Positions 1 through 14,020 of a DNA stretch of 64,000 bases are shown one piece after another. A program made the translations under genes and the position numbers. Each line of letters begins with the position of its first letter. Position 1 is the stretch's first letter. The notes under the pieces are model-generated. The model did no database searches, had not been told where the DNA came from, and worked only from the letters and a program-made list of their open reading frames with translations. The DNA comes from Lichenostomus cassidix (Eukaryota; Chordata; Aves; Passeriformes; Meliphagidae), in contig CM039183.1 in the NCBI GenBank assembly GCA_008360975.2, positions 45,313,850 through 45,377,849 of the forward strand. The letters run 5' to 3'.

Positions 1-3000
1 ATTAATTTATGTTAAATCATTAATTAATCTCATATAAAAATGAGAGTGTGACTATCACTACGCTCAGTACCCTAGGAGTTTGTTTACAGCCAAAAGATAT
101 TAGGAAACATTATTTTTCACTATTAACATCAAGAGACACTATGCATTTAGGAGCTGCAGAGGAAATCACCATATTTTTCTGCAGGATGATATTACAGAAG
201 TTTAGCAGCTGAGAGAGCAAGTCAGGCATTTCTCACCAGGTTGGACATATTATCACTTGTGTGGACATAGAAAAAATGTCTCCATGAGTAATCCCTGGCC
301 CAGGGAAGATATGCTTTCTAAGGTGCAGCTTGCTTTTCTTATTTGGGCCCCTCAAATCTAGTTGCTCTCAGGTAGAGGAAGATGGTGAGCAAATATTCAG
401 CTGCTTCTTTGGTCCCAGGCTTAAATTACCTTAAATTACAAGAAAAGGCAATGCAGCTGTGTCTGCTTTTCCTTATTGAGACTGATAAAAAAATTCCTCT
501 CTTAATGATGCAGTTAATATTTAGATCCATCTCCTTTGAATTGAATTGATATCACAGAAACTAACCTAATTAACACCTGAGTAGGTCAATAAATGATCCA
601 GATTTTTATTTTTTTTATTTCACATTATTTAAAAAAGCAGATGTAACTACAGTCTTGCCTTCTGATGGCAAGAGGAATAACTGAAAAAGTATAATTTTTG
701 CCCATAAAAGGGCATTTGTCCAAGTGAAGAGCAGTCTTCACTGTTTTTAGTTATTTCTGTAAAACATAAGGTAGCCTAAAACAAGCTGGAGATAATTTTA
801 CGGTCAGGTGGGAATGTGTCACCCTTTGGAAAACAAAACACCAAGCACATGAAGAACATTACTACAGCTAGTCTGGTTTTTGTAGGTCAGGTCTTTGTAT
901 TGCAGAGACTTCTCTGCAGGAATGGCTTCTGAACTTTTCAGTGCTGGTAGCTGCATGGTTTTCTCCTTCTATTAAAATATCCAGAAATTTGTGAATCCTG
1001 TCCAATACTGAGAGGGTACTATTTGCAGAGCACCTGAGCATCTATTCTAGTGCAAAATTCACACATTTGCAGTCAACCTTTTTTCGTGTTTGAACGTGCT
1101 CTCTTCATCTTCTAATTTAGCAGCTCAGTAACAGATTTTATATCAGCCTTATTTTGGTGGGGAACATGGAGTAATTCTGCTGTTATAACTCCAGTTAACG
1201 CTATGTCACCACTTTGAATTTCTTCTCCTCCTGTACATTAACAGCTGAAGTTGCATCATCACAACAGCAAAGTCACATTGTTGGCATAGGAATAGCAAAT
1301 GCAAAAGGCACCACGGAACAGCAAAAAGGCCAAATACTGCAGATATAGACAGAACCACACTTGATTAAGCCCTCTTATTTCATATGCTTTTGTCAAATAG
1401 GTGCCAAATTCTTAACTCATGGAAATAAACTGAGAATATTTTACAGTCTAGCCCTCACTGAAGCTTTGTGTCCAAACATGTAGGCTGTGGGTCTCTCTGA
1501 GGAAAGCTCACAAGCGGGTAGCCGCAGCACTCTCAGTGGTCCACAGTGAAGATAATTCTAGGCTGTACATTCCTTCAGCCAACTATCATGGCAGCAAAGG
1601 TGCTTATTTCTCATGCTAGAGACAGAGGCAGACCAGCAGCTGTGCAGAATTCAATGACCAGCACCCCTGTAAGTACTATTCTCTGCAAAATTAAGTCCCT
1701 GTATATTTTGTCCTTCTGGATGCTGCTTGTGCAGACCAAGCCAAGAACTGGAGCTTGAACCACTCCACAATTCCTTTCCTACCACATAAGCATGTCATTA
1801 AGGTCCTCCAACCATGCGCCATCTCTCTTGTTTATACTGAGCACTGAGAAGAATGAGGCCCTGTGAGCTAAAAAAACCCTTTTCCTTCAAATACTCTCCC
1901 CAGGATCAAAGGCAACTGTGGATCTAGGGGAGAAGGCTCGGAATGCTTGCTCTTACTATTACCCATACACACATCTAGCTTTCTGTTCTGCTGAAGAACA
2001 AGTTTTGGCACTGTATGACTCACAGGGTCTAAATATGAAAATAGGATAATATTGTTTGCCTGTATGCAATAATAATTCTCTTTCTTGCCAGACTGTGCTG
2101 TGCATATTTAATTATATTCATGCAAGAATTTTGATCCATACAAATATTACAAGTCTTTATGTGGATCTATAGGACTTAAGCCAAAATGCTGGCGAAAGTA
2201 TTGTACAGAGATTAATATAATACAATGTTTGAGACTATGATTGGTCTCCGATCTCCATTTTTCTTCTCCATTTTAAAGATCACAACCTCAGTTCTATTTT
2301 GTTCTTGATGGCTTCTTATTTAAACAATCTTTAAGACAAAGCTTAGACCTATATATCTAGAAGACAATAGATTTTGTTCTACCACATATTATTTTAGTGT
2401 ATTTAATACTGTTAGAAGGAACAGAGAAGAATTAACAAACTCAATTTCATAGTGAGAGTCACCATATCATTTCAAAGCAATAAATATCTAGAAAAGACCT
2501 TGGACCAGCTGTTGGTGATACTCACCAGGAATACCACCTAATAGAAAGAGCAATACACAACACAACCATCATTGTCAATAGTGGCACATGGCCAGCAAAG
2601 TTAATTCCTTCCATTGAATACATATTCTGGTACTTTGCAGTCATATTTCTTTCAAGTCATTAGCAGCATTGTTCTGCAAAATTTTAACCCACTAGTCACT
2701 ATTAGATAAAATACACTTCTGCTCCCAGGGCCTCCGTTTGAAATTTAATATAATAAAATACAACTATGTGGGTTTCTGAAGAATGTATGTGTAAGTGTAG
2801 GTATACACATATGTACATATTTGTGCTTCCAGCTTGTTCTGAACCATCTGCATCTTTGCTGTACACGATGGGGCTGACAAAACCATGTAACAATGTGTCT
2901 GCACTTGATAAGAGAATACACACTACTCAGATACCATTGAGTTACCAGTAAGGAAATCCTCACAAAAGAAGAAAAATAAATATTAACCTCCATTATTTAT

Positions 3001-3373
3001 CAGATTTCTGCTATAGATTTAACATTTAAAATATCTCTGCCTTTCCAAATTAAGACTATATTAGGAATAAGAGGCAATAATTTCATTTACTATATTTCCA
3101 AAATACTGTATTAATTTATTTCATGAGAGATAGTACCACACTTAGCAATATCACACTTTTATTCCAGATATGAAAATGGTCATTATCATCTTAACATTTT
3201 GCTGACAATTTATAAATATAATCAATCCTGCTACCACTTTTTATTTTTAGGGGAATTTACACCCTTTACCAGATTATGTAAGAAACAAAGTATGGTTAAA
3301 TTTGCTATGAACTTTTCTGTAAGGCCTTTGAGCCTTCATTTGTGCAAGTCAAGAACATATTGAAAATATTTAC
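1..3373 (-). other. RGS7: RGS7 intron, partial, downstream of the DEP exon
   Basis: This is the 5' part of an intron that begins with GTAAATATT at 3373 and runs off the left edge. I see no exon, RNA gene or recognisable transposable element. The sequence is AT-rich and unique in appearance. Short open frames around 1546..1758 and 2702..2993 overlap each other on both strands and have no protein-like features. Confidence 0.8.
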
Positions 3374-3480
3374 CTGGAATCGATAGAAGGTGCCATCATC
3401 CTTCAGCGTCAGAACATGGTCTGAAATTGGAAAGAAATAGCCATGTGCCGCCATCAGAGTGCCCAAATGCAGAGCTTCAA
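3374..3480 (-). CDS. RGS7: RGS7 coding exon: C-terminal part of DEP domain
   Basis: This 107-base exon completes the valine codon (G from 23549 plus TT here) and then encodes 35 residues, from [20 protein letters not shown] to [15 protein letters not shown]. It ends on a complete codon. The acceptor is a T-rich tract ending CTTCAAACAG and the donor is GTAAATATT at 3373. The sequence fits RGS7 rather than RGS6, which has [22 protein letters not shown] here. It covers the last helix and beta hairpin of the DEP domain, the face that contacts membrane anchors and, in the folded R7 protein, the G-beta-5 side. The next exon (TPYFWPSNCWEPENTDY) is not found below 3373, so the following intron exceeds 3.37 kb. 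Confidence 0.97.
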
Positions 3481-3962
3481 CTGTTTGAAGAAAAAAAAAT
3501 ACAAAGATAAACTTAAAAAGTAATTTCAGCAATTTAGTTGATAAGATTTATGTGATATCCTTACGTGATATCGTTGCAGATAATCACTTTGTTCTCAGTC
3601 AAAGTCCTACCACTATGAAAGAGCTGTCTTTTTCTATGTAATATAATGATGCAACCAAAAAAATGCTGTACTTTCCTTAACAAATAGCTCTTAGATGTCC
3701 CACTTGTAGCTGCAGCTCCACTACTTACATTGACACTTACAGGTAGCCTTAATGTTCACTCACTTGTTCTGAAGCTGAAAACAGCTATCTTTTTTACCCT
3801 GATGTTGCAGCTTGCTTTTCTTCTTCAGAGCAGTTTCTGATTACATGTTAAAATAGTTGATTCAAATTACATGAGATCTTCCTCACTAGCCTTATCAGAG
3901 CTACTGTAAAGGATAGAGATTTCCTTAAAAGTTTCTTATTACTGGGAAAACAGCAAATAATA

Positions 3963-4235
3963 ACAGGATCGCCGAACAGTTGAGGTAGGAAGGTAGCTGT
4001 GGAGGGCATCTTGTCCAACTCCCTTGCTCAAGCAGAGACACCTTGAGCTACTTGCTGAGGACCTTGTCCAAGTGTTTTGCGAATAACTCAAAGGAGTGAG
4101 ACACCACAACCTCTCTGGATAATGCCCAGATTCATGTTAACCCTCTAAGAAGTACTCATTTGATCCTATTGCCTACAATTTGGCTTTCAGCAATGGCAAG
4201 CACAGATTTGTCTTGTTCTGACTCTTAAAAACACC
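3963..4235 (-). mobile_element. CR1 LINE 3' fragment, antisense to the + strand
   Basis: Read on the + strand, it follows the reverse complement of an avian CR1 3' end: a degraded GTTGAGGTAGGAAGG segment, then CATCTTGTCCAACTCCCTTG, CTCAAGCAGAGACACCTTGAG and CCACAACCTCTCTGGATAAT. It lies in the same orientation as RGS7. Divergence is substantial, with the far end fading near 4235. It is a 5'-truncated fossil with no coding capacity. Confidence 0.85.
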
Positions 4236-5291
4236 ACTGCAGCACCTGACCAGCAGTCAAGCATCATCACACAGAAGGAAGTGTAAGTCCTGATATGTGC
4301 TCTTGCCAATGAACACAGAGATACTCACTTATGTTTCACCCATTATTATTTTCAATATGAGAAGGCTTATTTATTTATCCATACTTCAACAGCATCCCAA
4401 AAAATTCCCTTCTTCACCCTTGCTCACCTAAAGACATTCATTCACACAAGAGTTACAGGAGAAGCAGCAGGGCATCTTTATGCTAAGCCAAAGCCAGAGA
4501 GCATGTGAAAGGGACAAGAAAGGGGATCTGGACAGTACTTCACTGAGAGCACATAACCCTACCAGGGTTTATTTGGTACCAAATATTTATTGCCACCCTT
4601 GTGTTCTCATCGCTCCAGCAGAGCCATTATCTAAGAAAATAAAATACACCCTCTCTGGCAGGGAGCTCTCTGGCCTGAGGTAAAACACCACAATGATGTT
4701 AACATTTTTCCCAGTTGCAAGCCTACAAGAAATCTCTCTAACAGAAGGAACGGATTTGCTTTGCTCCTTGTGCTTCTGATGTCAGTAAATCCCCATCTGA
4801 ACTTTGTCCTAATTATTATAAGGTTATATATTGTTGTTATTCATTCATTTCAAGCTGCTAAATTCTATTATCCCTTGGATCAGAAATTTTGAGTCAACGC
4901 TTTCTCTAGCATGTCTGTCACTGAGGTTTTTTTTACTTTGTTTCAATTCATCTGTGTTTTAATTTTATTAAGCTTTTCTTTCTTCTTCACATTGCAAATT
5001 ATTGCCAATTCCAAAAAAAATTATTTTCATAGGTATTATTTATCTTTGTGGAATGAGAGGAAAACAAGGAAGAAATGTGCTGACTTTTCTAGAGAAAGGC
5101 TTTCTCAGACAAGGGGGACAGGGCTTGCCAGGGAGCTCTGACACAGATGAGAGTGCATTCTCTTCAGATTTAGCATACACTAAATAGGCTCCAGATTTGT
5201 TTCATGTGCTTCCTGGATTCTGAATTGTAATATTTTTTCAAGATCACCAGGAGCTCCTCACATTATTTCCTTTTACCCAGCTATTTTTAGA

Positions 5292-5790
5292 GCACATCTG
5301 GACTACTATGTCCAGTTATGATTAACACGTCCATTGCAGTACAAGAAAGACATCAACAAACTCTGAGTCCAGTGGGAGTCCAGCAAGATCACTGGTGCTG
5401 GAGAATGCACCCTGTAAGGGGAGGCTGGAGGAGCTGGGATTGGTTGGACTGAAAAAAAGAGTTTTTGGAGGTATCTGGAAGTATGTTTTCAATACCTAAA
5501 AGGAGATTTTAAAAGAAGGGAGTCAATATCTTTATGGAGTTGCAGGGTAATAAAGTGGATAAATGAATAAACAAGACCATGGTAATAAAATAAATCAGGT
5601 ATGGTTCTGACTTTCAGCCAAGCAGCAGGAGAGACTGCCCAGACACACCACAATCTGCATCCTTGGAGGGTTTCAGAACCTGAACAGGTAAAGTTCAGGG
5701 CAACATGTTTGACTTTACACTGATTTGAGCAAATTAGACTACAGAGCTACTGAGGACCCTCTCAGCTTGAATTATATTACAACTCTGTGC
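5292..5790 (+). mobile_element. CR1 LINE 3' fragment, diverged
   Basis: CR1 landmarks appear in order: TACTATGTCCAGTTATG, GCAGTACAAGAAAGACATCA, TGGAGGAGCTGGGATTGG, a AATACCTAAAAGGAGATTTT segment and, after an irregular stretch, ACTGCCCAGACACACC and CCTTGGAGGGTTTCAGAACC. The region around 5540-5620 does not align well and may be an insertion or local divergence. It is opposite in orientation to RGS7. No reading frame survives. Confidence 0.8.
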
Positions 5791-8700
5791 CTTTACATGG
5801 GTCAGGGAGAAGTGGAACACAGAGAATAAAAAAGGGATGAAGAAAATTGGAGAAGAAACTATTTGATCTCTGGCCAGAACAGCCTCTATTCCAGGCAAGG
5901 TTGGATATAGTAGCAGGAAGAGCTTATATTTCTCTCACTGACCATTGAGTCTCATACACAAGTATGGAGTCACTACTACCTCTCCATGAGAAAATGGAAA
6001 TAGTGACCTGGCCTTCTCCAGAAATCAATTAAAATTATTTAAACTCTGAATTAGTCCCAGTAGCAGCCTGTATCCCTTCTCCAGTTATATATGGAGATTA
6101 AGGTGGTTATACTCATACCTCAGGCAATCTCATTCAGCTGGAATTCACACTAACTCAATGTTAAGATATATGTTTGTCTCCTCAGCCCCTAAGCCTTAAT
6201 ATGAATGTATAAACTTCTATTTTTCTTTCCATAACTAATAGACAATTAATTTTCTTTTTTTATGGCTATCAATATATCATCTTATTCCAGTATTACATTA
6301 ATATAAATGCACAAATATTCCCTTTTAATATCCACCTAAGATTCAACATAGCTCACACTTAGAGTGTTAAAAAATTATATCCGGTAAATAACATCCACAA
6401 GATTGTATTTCTGCCTCACACCAGGCTTGTAGAGGACTAATCCTGATGCTCCCTGCACAGCAGGAGTAGAGCTACAGCACAGAAAGAAAATCCAGCTCTC
6501 AGGAGGTTTCTAATCTCCAAGCAAGAGGTTGTCCAGTGTATTACAGACACTACAAAGGCAACACTTGATATCCATCTCAATTTGCTAAAATCAGACTGGA
6601 AAATAACTACTGTAAGAAGCCAATGACGTACAACAGTAGGACTTAGGAAACAAGCCCATGAGCTTGAAAAATAAAAAATAAAGCCAGCAGCAGACTAACA
6701 CAACATGCCTAAATTCCTAGAATTTAAATACAGACAGCTTCTATATGGCCCCGATATTCCTGCATATGAAGTTGGAGGATTTTAATTTAAGAAGGACATT
6801 TCATCTGGAAAAATGGCAAATGTAGATTAGGAACATCAAAAACTTCCATGAAGTACAGAAGTTAAGAAGATAAAAGAAGTCTGAAATAAATGCTTTTGGA
6901 TATAATGGTTGCCAGGTAGAAAGAGTAATGTTATCCAAAATACAAACTCAAAATATTGGAAGAATAGACTAAAAAAAATTACTGGTTTTTTAGAGGGCAA
7001 GTGTACAGAGCTGCACACGGAAATGTGATATCTACACAACTATTATTTCCCAATCCTCAGTCACAGTGTATAAAAAATATGTGATGTTAACTACATTCTC
7101 AGTCACACCCAGACAGCCTCACTGAGAATTTGAATGGCAGTCAGCTGCTCTATAGTGGATAAAAACTGCAACCAAAGACATACTGTAAAAAATCTGAGAA
7201 AGACAGAGCTCATGGAGGTGTACCTGGTAGAACGGAGTAGACTTCAGCTTCCTCTACTCAACACCTTGTTTTGAAGACATCAATTATCTAATTTAAGGTT
7301 CCAGATACTTCCTAGTAGTTATACTGTGGAACAAATTTACCCAAACCTCTATTTCAATTTTATAGCTAAAAATAGGAAAGTGTTGAGAGTTACAACTGCT
7401 AATGGAAGAAGAATGCCTCAGGTGAAAGACAGAAATGCATCTTTATGAGCCTATTGCATTTCAACAGATACCAAGTATTTTATATAAAATCAAAATATGG
7501 CTTTGGATGTAAGCTTGGCTCTTAATGTGTATGTTATTGGTGGGCTAAAAATGCAGAAAAAGCTAAAAATTCCATGGTTCACTCCACTGTTGAACTTTAT
7601 TTAGTTGAGTGGGTGAAGTGAACAACACATGTACATAGATTGATTAGCAATCATTTTTGTTAGAAGTATTATTGCCCAGCCATCTGCTGTGCCATTACAA
7701 GACAGTGATCTTGGCAGATTAAATGTCAGTCACTTTTAATATACTTTATTATACAAGAGCCAGATATTTTCATTGCTTTGGGACAATATAAACCTAATGA
7801 AATCTAAGGAATGAAAAACATATCCTGCTGGTTGAATTTTGATTTTATTTTCTTTTCAAACATAGTGCAGTTTTCTCCTTACTGTAATGCATGGATTGCT
7901 GATAGTTTGTTCATCTTAAATTGCAGGGTATGGTAGTATCGGTGGAACAAGTTGTTTCTAATGATAATGTCCACACGAGGGAATTAAAAGGGATGAATGC
8001 TCCTTGCTTTTTCTTTGGAATAAACGTTTCTGTGCTTTGAAACCCCTTTAAAGATGTGTTTTCAGTGACTAGTGTGGGTTCCATTTTTTCTTACGCATCT
8101 CAGGTCTACAGGTGACATGGTATCTATATTTATTTTTACACTGAACTCCATTAAACACTTTATGGTATCACACCATTATGGTCTCACAACATCTGAAGTG
8201 CCTTGCAGTAATCTCTGAGGGAGTGAAAAAAGAAAAATAGAGTATTTTCCAATTGTGCTTCACATTCAAACATCCATTTTAGTAACCTGTCTTACATTCT
8301 ATATGGAAAGATTTCTTACAAAGAACATGATTTCGGGCATTTTGTGTCCTTAAAACTGCTTTATGATGTAAAAAAAAAAGTGAAAAACCCAAACTTGCCA
8401 GGTTTTCACTTACTTTTTGGATCCAAAAATGTCAAACAAATGAAAACTTCCCTTTCCATGAAACAATAAAGAGCTCAGTATTCTGGGTTATTTGTTGAAT
8501 CTAAAATCCATCGCAATACTGAAGTGCATTGCTAAGCCACACAGCAGCCTGGAAAAAGAATTAATGAGTCAGAACTTCACAAGCACACATTCACTGTAAG
8601 TGTCGAATGCCAAGACTTTATCACTTACTCTCACCACACTCCTGCTGTCATTTCATTGCCAGTGTGAACACAAGCTGCAAAGGATTAGAGTAATAAAATA

Positions 8701-11700
8701 CAACCTGCTTCTCACACTGACATAAAGCGTAGGAGACACTCACTGTCTCGGCCTGACTGTGGTGTTTAAAGAGGAGAGAATAAAACAGCTAGAAGCGTTC
8801 TTGAACACCCACAACACTGTAAACCTCTCTCTTTTGTCCTGTCTGAAGGATTGAATTTGTAAGGGGAGCAGCACTTGGTCAGAGTCATTTCAAGGAGCAT
8901 AAAACAGCTGGTAAAGGAAGAGGCACTATCTACCTCTTCCTACCACTATCTACCGAAACACAATTAAAGATTCATACTTGGATTCAAAATAACAATCACA
9001 CACCACGTTATCTGTCAACAAAGCGTCTTACCTAAATAGGTAGGGTTTTCCTTGTGCTAGACACTGCTTGCTAATGCCATCAGCAGGGCAGAGGCTTTGG
9101 TAGGAGCATCACTCAGGAGGTAAAAGGAGGAAAACCCATCAAAGATGGGCCATGAGTCCTCATCTGCCCAAGGCATTGCAATTTCCACCCCTACAGTCTC
9201 TACAGCTGATCTGTAACATGCAGTGCATCCTAAATCTAGAAAGAGTGATGCACACCTGAAATATTGACTACTTTCTTCACAAAAACATCCAGCAAAACAG
9301 TGACTGTGACAGTGATGAAAGACAGTTGGATCTCCCTGCATCCCCCCACTAACCACACCACTGCCACTGCCACTTTCTGCCACTGTCTCTGATGGGAAGT
9401 GTGGTTTGTCCTAAGAACACCAGGTGGGTATTTCAGGAGGAATTTCTGGATGCTGACATAATTATTTCATTCCAGGGATGGGGAGATGAGATGCTTGTGA
9501 TTGACTTTCATCCACATCAGCCTGTGAAAGGGTATAAAATACTTGTGGAGAGTGGTCCAACTGGGCAAACTGGTCTTCCAAGGCTGGAAACAGTTTCTGG
9601 ATGGAAACTTCACCCAGCAGGGATGCTGGCAGAGTACATCCAGCCCAAAGGTGGGGAACACTTTTGGACGGGTGAGTAAAATGCACTAAAATCCAGTCAA
9701 ATGCAGAGATAGTCCTAGAGTAGCTATATTGATGCTTTGTTGCTTTGTAATTGTGAATTCTACAAGGCCAAAGACTGCAAACTTGCACATTTCTAGATGA
9801 ACCAGCTTATAAGCCTTAAACAGCAACTGTTGATTAAGTGGACTCAGCCACATCCAGACTTCTTCAGGAAGTTTAGAAAGCAGTGGAGTCTTACTGACTC
9901 TACAGGAGGGACCACAACCTGATTATATTATAATCCACTGTACTAGATGATGCAGTTGTTATTTAGACACTATATTGGCAAGATTTAGATGTTGTGTTAG
10001 CAATAAATCTAATCATAATCATCCCCATAATCACCATGTACTATTTCTCATGCCTGATCAAGAGCCTAGTCTCGATTACTCTGCTTCAAGGACACACTAC
10101 CAGCCCTGCAAAAAAGTAGTCTTTGAAAAAGAAGCTGCATCTCCCTGCCAGCAACACACAAACCCTCCACTTGAAAACTTTTTAAGTATTGCCTGTTAAA
10201 TTTTTAATGTGATTATTTCCCATTGCATTTCAGCTGATTACAAATTAACTGTTGCTATGTCCTATTAAAGTCTACTTTTATTCTCTTAATAAATTTGTAT
10301 CTTGAAAGGCAGACCCCCGAGACCTCAAAGTGCAATGACTTGAGGCGACAACCAAAGCTTTTGTGTTGAGCAAAAAATTAAAAAAAAAAAAATTGGACAT
10401 GCTGCTTGAGGTCTCAAGAAGCAGACAAATGAGGAGTGAGCTGCTGGCACTGAGAAGTGCTATAACTTCACCTCTGAAGTATTTGTGGTGTTTGGTGAAC
10501 TGGAAATGTGCCACTACAGAGGATGGAGGAAATCCATCCAAGCTGTAACCAACAGATAGACTTAACTACCAGGCAAAATGGAAAACAGCACAATTCAGTA
10601 ACTAGATTTGGTCACAGTTCATTCAGTATGCAGTCATGAAAAGTGGCCTGAAAATGTTTAAAATTGCCTTTATAGTTTCCCTGTCATCTCCCACCTCAAT
10701 TTCTTTAAGTACCTACAAATATCACACCAGCAATCAGGCCTTCCAGTGGTGGAATCTAGCTCTGTACCTACCAACCCAAGACAGCATTTAGAAAACCTTT
10801 CTTCTAATTTCACTACTACTCCTCTTGAATTTTTCTACTTTCAATTTTGTAGAAATCATAGACTTTTTGCTCTTCTATTACTGATATTTCTTGTCTCTTT
10901 AAATTGAAATGATAGAAGGGTGAAATCCAAACTCCTTTGAAGTACGGATTTCCTGTTTTTCCTGCCGGCTCTTCCCCTGAAACTGCAAGTTTTTAGTTTA
11001 AGCTTTGATTCCCATGCATCTTCAAGGCGAAATAGAGAAAATCAAAACCTGTGTGTCTTGTTTTCCCTAATGACTGTCGGAAGTTATCTCCATAAGATAT
11101 TTCTGAACACTTCACTCACTCCCCCCTCCAGTATGAAACTCTGAGCTAATATTTAAAGTCATATGTGCAGTCTTTTGAGCAAACCTGCTAAAGACAAAAA
11201 AAAATATTTACAAAAAATACAATTACTGCAAATACACTACTTTTGAAAATTCTCTCAGATGAAATCTTGTTCCACAGTTTCAAGCACTTCTAAAAGACCC
11301 AAAATACTGGACATAGTCTACTTCTCAGTAGTATAAATATTTCAGTTTTTCTCGTATACTGCTTGCCAGCTGCTGCTAGCACACCATATCTTCCTACTTT
11401 TCTCGCCTCCAGTGGCTGAGTCTGCCGACATGTGATCAAATCGTTTGCCTGCAAATTTTTGGTGGGGAAGAATCTGATTCATTCTCCACATGACCCCCAA
11501 GAATTCGTGCATGTTAGTATCAGCCACGAAATATATTTCACATCACAGCTCCCTCAGACCCAGTGCCCTGTGTGATGCTGTGCTTTCCTGGCAGCACCAC
11601 AGTGCCATTGCTTCTCCCCTTCTTTGTCACACTGAGGGGAAGGCACAGCTGCCAACTCCCCTCTCGGTCAGCTCTGCTTGGACACCACAAGCACTGGAGC

Positions 11701-12669
11701 ATTTACAAAAGCACATTCCAAGCACATGACCAGGGGGAGCTGCCACAGACAGTCATATATCTGGGATGAGGTTTCAAAGGAGGAGACCTGCCTTAAGGGC
11801 TTGGCAGATCTGGGGCATGCGAATAACTAGTGTGGTTGATGCACCACTTGAAGTTGTGGCCAGCAAATAGGAAAAGTGAGCACAGGCTTTTTCAGTGTAC
11901 AAAATATTTTTTCCTGAAGGAACTACAGAAGGTAATGCTGTTTAATCAGTGGGATGTCAGCCAGTGCGGAGTTTCTGAAGTTGGGTGAGGGTAAGCAATA
12001 GGTAACACTAACTCTCACAATGATTACTGCTGGTCAAGATGAATCATGACACTTTTTATAGTCTCTAAGTCTGTTTTTATATTAGTTGCTATTGCACCAA
12101 CCATTAACTTTGTGTCATTGTCATGCATTGCTATCATAATCCCAGAACACCCACTTATGACCACGCAGTTCAAAAAATACAAAGAACATGCAGCAGCCAC
12201 AGCTACAAAAAAGAATCTGTCTCTTTCACTGCACTCAATACAATAAAGAATACAATCCTCTTTATAACAATTTTCATACCTCCAGCAAACTGAGAGCATA
12301 AAATACTCTAAATAATGTATTTTTTTTTTCTATGGGAAGTCCACCAGGAGTTAAAAGCTTTATAAGTAAATTGGTGTCACTGAGAGATACATCAAGGAAA
12401 AATGCCATCAAGGCTCAGGAAAAGTAACAATAAAGAATGTGGAGGTGGCTTTTCTGGTGAATAACATAGGAATGTGACTCCCTCTGTGATCTGATACAGT
12501 TATCTGGGATGCACATATACAAGAATCCCCAAGGCAGTTATTACAAACAGGATCATTTTTAGAGAGATTTTTTGTCCATTATTTATATCACTTCATCTGG
12601 CAAATAAAATATATTTCACTGCCCTCATCAAAATGAAGGATGAGAGCAAAATTTCCAACATTGCAAAAG

Positions 12670-12696
12670 CCCATTTTATGCCCCCCATTTTATGCC
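12670..12696 (+). repeat. 13-base direct repeat
   Basis: CCCATTTTATGCC occurs at 12670 and again at 12684, nearly in tandem. It is a minor slippage duplication in intron sequence. Confidence 0.7.
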
Positions 12697-13530
12697 ATGT
12701 TCCCCTTATCGTAAGTCCCAGTCCTAGTGCTCACTTCTCCCTTTTGCAAGGGATTTACACAGATAATTGTCGAGAACTATCAGTTCAGCCAGACAAACTC
12801 TGCTATTAAAAATACAGAAATACTGACAGATCTTCACTAGCAGAAATAGCTCAATGAAAACCCTTTCATAAGTGGGTTTTTTTTCCCCACAAAAAGAGAA
12901 GAGACCTCAATGAATGACCTATTTCTCCTCTAGTGACAGAATCTAAATGTAGAAGAGAGAGATAGGACTGATGACAACAGCAGCAGCAAAAACTATCAAA
13001 GGCTTTAAAATGAATTGATAAAATGAACAAAAGTATCTGTTTCAACATAATGGTCAATCTGTGTTTGATGGCAAGTAAAATATTAAATTGCTGAACTGTT
13101 AGCTGTAGTGTGCCACTTATCATTTAATCACCCTCAGTACCAAAGGAAAAAAGTTGGAAAATATGTCCTTAGGTTTTAGAAAGACATCCAGGGGAAATCT
13201 GGGAGAAAAAATTATGTACAAAACAGACACCTATACAGACAACACGACAGAAACCGTAATAAAGGCCAGAATGAATGAAAATAAGTGCAACAGAAAAGGA
13301 AGATTCAGGATGACTTTTGTTGCTAGATACAATTTCTCACAACTCTGTGAGTATTCCTATGTGGAATTAGAGAATGTATAAGGTTATGAAGTCTGGGTAA
13401 CATATTGTCTTGGATTCCCAGGGAGCTCTTGGCATGATTCCCCCAAATGTTTTCTAAAGGTATTAAGCAAACCATGAGAAAAGCAATAGGTAGAAAGGAG
13501 GGCATAGAGGTTAGGCACAGCAGATCAGTT

Positions 13531-13590
13531 ATTACACTGAACAATGTAATATTACACTGAAGTAATAATATTACACTGGGGGGGGGGGGG
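13531..13590 (+). repeat. Three-unit minisatellite ending in 13 Gs
   Basis: ATTACACTGA occurs at 13531 and 13551 and ATTACACTGG at 13570, a period of about 20 bases. The last unit runs into a pure G13 tract (13578..13590). It lies in intron sequence with no link to a gene feature. Confidence 0.85.
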
Positions 13591-14020
13591 TAACCACAGT
13601 AACTGTGTTTAGTAGGTCCTGGACTGTTTGGGATAAGCTTTAATTATCCACAGAATGGTGTGAATTATGACATTGCATCAGATATATAATTTGCTGAAAG
13701 TATAACATTACTAAGATCAGCAAAAAGTGAGCTGTGAGATGTACTACATGGTACTGATTCACTAAACAATAAAACAGCAGACAAAACTAAATTTTGATAA
13801 ATGCTAAACATTTTAAATATGAACCTTCCTTCCTCAATTTCATATGCCCAGTAAGTGGCTGCAAGGTAAATGCTGCTGCTCAAGAAAAACTAGAGGAGTT
13901 ATATGTCATTCTGTGAAAATGCCCACTCAAATCTCACACAGAAAATAATGACTTATTAGGAAAGAAACAGAAAACAAACTGGAAGACATTAGGAGCATAA
14001 TCATAGCACACAATAAATTC

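Noticed and set aside
3305..3532. 75-codon frame containing the last DEP exon
   Set aside because: It reads through both splice sites. The real coding part is only 3374..3480.
9057..9383. 108-codon minus-strand frame starting MAESGSGSGVVSGG
   Set aside because: The start comes from a CCACTGCCACTG-type simple repeat and the remainder has no family features.
12024..12299. 91-codon minus-strand and 66-codon plus-strand hydrophobic frames
   Set aside because: They overlap each other on opposite strands and their hydrophobicity follows from T-rich sequence.
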